Assembly: GCA_900544075.1 (NCBI GenBank)
Contig: UQTJ01000005.1
Coordinates: 44,697 to 108,696 of the forward strand
Direction of reading: 5' to 3'
Source of the DNA: an uncultured Bacteroides sp.
Lineage (GTDB): Bacteria; Bacteroidota; Bacteroidia; Bacteroidales; Bacteroidaceae
Length of the DNA: 64,000 bases
The translations under genes and the position numbers were made by a program. How positions within the stretch are numbered: position 1 is the stretch's first letter; each line of letters starts with the position of its first letter. A model generated the notes under the pieces. That model did not search any database. It was given only the letters and a program-made list of their open reading frames with translations, and had not been told where the DNA came from. Below are positions 61,542 to 64,000 of the stretch, in pieces.

Positions 61542-63854
61542 ATGAAAACAATATACGTCCTACTATTATTATCGGTTTTATCTGCATTCAACACAGCTTT
61601 TGCTCAGAAAGTTGGTCTGGTCCTAAGTGGTGGAGGTGCAAAAGGAATGACACACATAGGAATAATTCGTGCGCTGGAAGAAAACAACATACCTATTGAC
61701 TACATCACCGGTACATCAATGGGAGCAATAGTCGGCTCTCTGTACGCAATGGGGTATTCACCGGACGATATGGAGAAGATGATAAAGTCGCCCGATTTCA
61801 AGAAATGGTACTCTTCGGGAGGTATTGAAGAAGAATACATGTACTATTTCAAGATGAATCCCCCTACCCCTGAATTTATCAACATCCAACTATCCAAAAT
61901 GAAGATGGCAAAGAAAGTAAAAACCAGATTTCTGCCATCCAGTGTTGTCGACCCTATGCATATGAATATAGTGTTTGTAGAACTGTATGCACAGGCCACA
62001 GCCAAGTGTAGAGGGAATTTCGACCAGTTGTTTGTGCCGTTCAGATGTGTGGCATCCGATGTTTACAATAAGAAACCGCTTATAATGAGCAGTGGCGACT
62101 TAGGTGATGCCGTCCGTGCATCAATGAGTTTTCCCGGTATGTTCAAGCCTATAGAGATAGACTCTGTGCTGGCATATGACGGAGGTATTTATGACAACTT
62201 CCCTGTTTCTACTATGATAAAAGACTTCAATCCCGACATTATCATAGGCAGCGTGGTGAGTTCAAATCCGAGCAAACCTAAGGAAGGAGATATCATGAGC
62301 CAACTGGAAAATATGGTTATGCAGAAAACCGACTACTCAATTCCGGATTCATTAGGCATAATGATGACTTTCCGATATACAGATGTAGGACTTATGGATT
62401 TTGACAGGTATGATGAACTTCACGACATAGGATACAATCGTACCATACAACTTATGGACTCAATAAAGCAAAGGATTTCGAGAAGAACCAACTATAGAAT
62501 CCTTGAGAAGAAGCGTATCGACTTTAAAAGGGAAATGCCTGAACTCAAATTCAGAAAAATTATAATACACGGAACAAACGACCAGCAAAAGAAATATATA
62601 ATGCGAGGCTTTCACGCCAAGGAGAATGATATTTTCACCCTTGAAGACCTCAGAAAGGGTTATTTCAGACTTTTGTCGGACAATATGATTTCTGAAATAA
62701 TTCCTCATGCTGTATATGACTATATCGACAATACATTTACCCTTGTACTGAACGTAAAGATTGCTGAAGATGTTTCAATAAGAGTTGGTGGAAACGTAGG
62801 CTCAAACGGAGCTAACCAGATTTATCTTGGAGCGTCATATCATAACTTAGGTATGTACTCTAAAGAATTCTCCCTTGAAGGACAGTTAGGACAGATATAC
62901 AACAATCTGCAACTTACCGGAAGGATAGATTTACCCACAGAAATCCCTACATCCTACAGAATGATACTGTCATTGTCATCGTTCGACTATAACGGGCAAA
63001 CAAAAAACTTTTTCAATCAGATAAACAGCCCTGTTTTCAATAAGAAGGATGAAAGATTCATTAAAGCATATATAAATATGCCTTTCCTCAGTAAACATAA
63101 GGCTGAATTCGGTATAGGAGTAGCTACATTGACAGACCTGTACTTCCAGACCAATGTCATTGATTTTGCTAACAGCGCAAGAGATAAAAGCAGCTACAAG
63201 ATACTCGGAGGTTCTGTTGCGCTTGAGGGAAATACGCTTGACAGCAAACTTTACTCTGTAAGCGGCAAGAAGGAAAGACTGGCTGCAAACATTTATTTTG
63301 GAACTGAAAGATTCACACAAGGAATGGGAACAGACCCTTATAATGGCGAGTTCAAGTACACTCAGGCCTGGTTGCAGATATCGTATGAATTGGAGAAATA
63401 TTTCAAAATAGCAAGAAGAGTTTCTTTGGGTTCATATCTGCATGCTTATTATTCATCGCGAAATTTCAGTAACAACTATCGTGCTACAATGATGCAGGCC
63501 GGAGAATTCTCGCCTACCACACACAGTAAAATTACATACAACGAGGCATTCAGAGCAAACCAGTTTGCCGGTTTCGGTGTCATTCCGATATACAAATTTA
63601 ACAGTATGGTCCATGCAAGACTCGGCTTATATGGTTTTGTACCATTCTTTCCAATCAACTGTAATGAGTCAAATAAGGCTACTTACGGAAAGATATTCAG
63701 CAAATTCGAATATTTAGGCGACCTTTCACTCGTTGTAAGGCTTCCTTTCGGTTCTGTAAGTGCGTATCTCAATTATTACAGCTCACCAAACCGGAACTGG
63801 AACGCCGGAATATCCCTTGGATGGCAGATTTTCGGAGAAAGATTCATGCGCTAA
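61542..63854 (+). CDS. Patatin-like phospholipase with outer-membrane barrel
   Basis: A 770-residue protein with a signal peptide (cleaved near AFAQ, residue 22). The patatin domain follows (about 25-310): glycine-rich oxyanion loop LSGGGAKGMTHIG, nucleophile GTSMGA, and the dyad Asp in YDGGIYDNFPV. A single POTRA-like segment (about 325-405: LKFRKIIIHGTNDQQKKYIM) and a C-terminal beta-barrel of the BamA type complete it. It is the Bacteroidetes version of type Vd autotransporters such as PlpD, so the lipase is at the cell surface or periplasm. Length is normal. Confidence 0.92.
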   Translation: MKTIYVLLLLSVLSAFNTAFAQKVGLVLSGGGAKGMTHIGIIRALEENNIPIDYITGTSMGAIVGSLYAMGYSPDDMEKMIKSPDFKKWYSSGGIEEEYMYYFKMNPPTPEFINIQLSKMKMAKKVKTRFLPSSVVDPMHMNIVFVELYAQATAKCRGNFDQLFVPFRCVASDVYNKKPLIMSSGDLGDAVRASMSFPGMFKPIEIDSVLAYDGGIYDNFPVSTMIKDFNPDIIIGSVVSSNPSKPKEGDIMSQLENMVMQKTDYSIPDSLGIMMTFRYTDVGLMDFDRYDELHDIGYNRTIQLMDSIKQRISRRTNYRILEKKRIDFKREMPELKFRKIIIHGTNDQQKKYIMRGFHAKENDIFTLEDLRKGYFRLLSDNMISEIIPHAVYDYIDNTFTLVLNVKIAEDVSIRVGGNVGSNGANQIYLGASYHNLGMYSKEFSLEGQLGQIYNNLQLTGRIDLPTEIPTSYRMILSLSSFDYNGQTKNFFNQINSPVFNKKDERFIKAYINMPFLSKHKAEFGIGVATLTDLYFQTNVIDFANSARDKSSYKILGGSVALEGNTLDSKLYSVSGKKERLAANIYFGTERFTQGMGTDPYNGEFKYTQAWLQISYELEKYFKIARRVSLGSYLHAYYSSRNFSNNYRATMMQAGEFSPTTHSKITYNEAFRANQFAGFGVIPIYKFNSMVHARLGLYGFVPFFPINCNESNKATYGKIFSKFEYLGDLSLVVRLPFGSVSAYLNYYSSPNRNWNAGISLGWQIFGERFMR

Positions 63855-63895
63855 AAACTTTTTTCACAAAAGGACAAAAAAATATGGAGCGAAAA

Positions 63896-63927
63896 CTTGC
63901 GTAGTTAAAAAAATATCCATACCTTTG
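63896..63927 (+). promoter_or_regulatory. Promoter of the tRNA-Arg gene
   Basis: CTTG at 63896-63899, a 20-nt spacer and TACCTTTG at 63920-63927 match the Bacteroidetes pattern, 23 nt before the tRNA. Confidence 0.65.
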
Positions 63928-63949
63928 CACCCGTTAAAGAAAAAGAGAT

Positions 63950-64000
63950 GGCCGCGTAGCTCAACTGAATAGAGTAGCTGACTACGGATCAGCCGGTTAC
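63950..64000 (+). tRNA. tRNA-Arg(ACG), 3' part outside window
   Basis: Acceptor strand GGCCGCG, D arm around GCTC/GAGT, and the anticodon stem GCTGA/TCAGC with loop CTACGGA, giving anticodon ACG. The variable loop, T arm and 3' acceptor strand lie beyond the window. Confidence 0.9.

Overview
The window is about 64 kb of chromosome from a member of the Bacteroidaceae (Bacteroides or Phocaeicola type). The evidence is consistent: many genes are preceded by the Bacteroidetes promoter pattern (-7 box TAnnTTTG, sometimes with a TTTG-like -33 box about 19-20 nt upstream) rather than by E. coli-type boxes. Family content agrees: Bacteroidetes-type RpoZ, DUF4293, a serine palmitoyltransferase for bacterial sphingolipids, a NUDIX-type sugar regulator with xylB-xylA-xylE, a full Na+-NQR operon, and many small secreted proteins with no close functional match. 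Most genes are ordinary housekeeping or envelope genes.

Layout. 0.3-2.9 kb is a small accessory patch: a YhcH-family protein, a PD-(D/E)XK-like nuclease, and a compact DUF3791-DUF3990-DUF3791 operon that looks like a toxin-antitoxin-type module around an ADP-ribosyltransferase-like protein. 3-11 kb holds an NfeD/SPFH membrane pair, a cobyrinate a,c-diamide synthase that has lost its glutaminase cysteine, a WalJ-like metallo-hydrolase, a three-gene iron-sulfur redox operon (polyferredoxin, Fe-S aldo/keto reductase, DUF1893), and an M48 lipoprotein protease. 11.3-16.7 kb is a three-gene RND efflux operon. 17.5-22.7 kb is the xylose operon (NUDIX regulator, xylB, xylA, xylE). 23-28 kb is lon-tgt-lptF/G. 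28-31.5 kb has trmN6, a cluster of tandem GACAnnTGTC palindromes, and a lipid kinase divergent from serine palmitoyltransferase. 31.5-43 kb holds scattered genes: DEAD helicase with HAD phosphatase, metallo-hydrolase, VOC protein, bamD-rpoZ-DUF4293, uvrB, two thioredoxin-fold proteins, and a C1 peptidase. 43-51.5 kb holds a MATE exporter and nqrABCDEF.

51.6-58 kb is the most unusual stretch. A 1.5 kb O-antigen ligase-type gene carries an in-frame stop. Next to it a roughly 1.7 kb block of three small genes (two secreted, one two-helix membrane protein) is tandemly duplicated, and the duplication has left behind a copy of the first ~80 bp of the ligase. Two further small membrane proteins of the same architecture follow. 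The island ends at a thioredoxin gene that has lost its 5' third, cut exactly at the CGPC active site. Beyond it lie htpG, an acyltransferase, a patatin-type outer-membrane protein, and the first 51 nt of tRNA-Arg(ACG), cut by the window end.

No insertion sequence, CRISPR array, rRNA operon or phage gene was seen. Function calls rest on motifs and family resemblance read by eye; no database search was possible.
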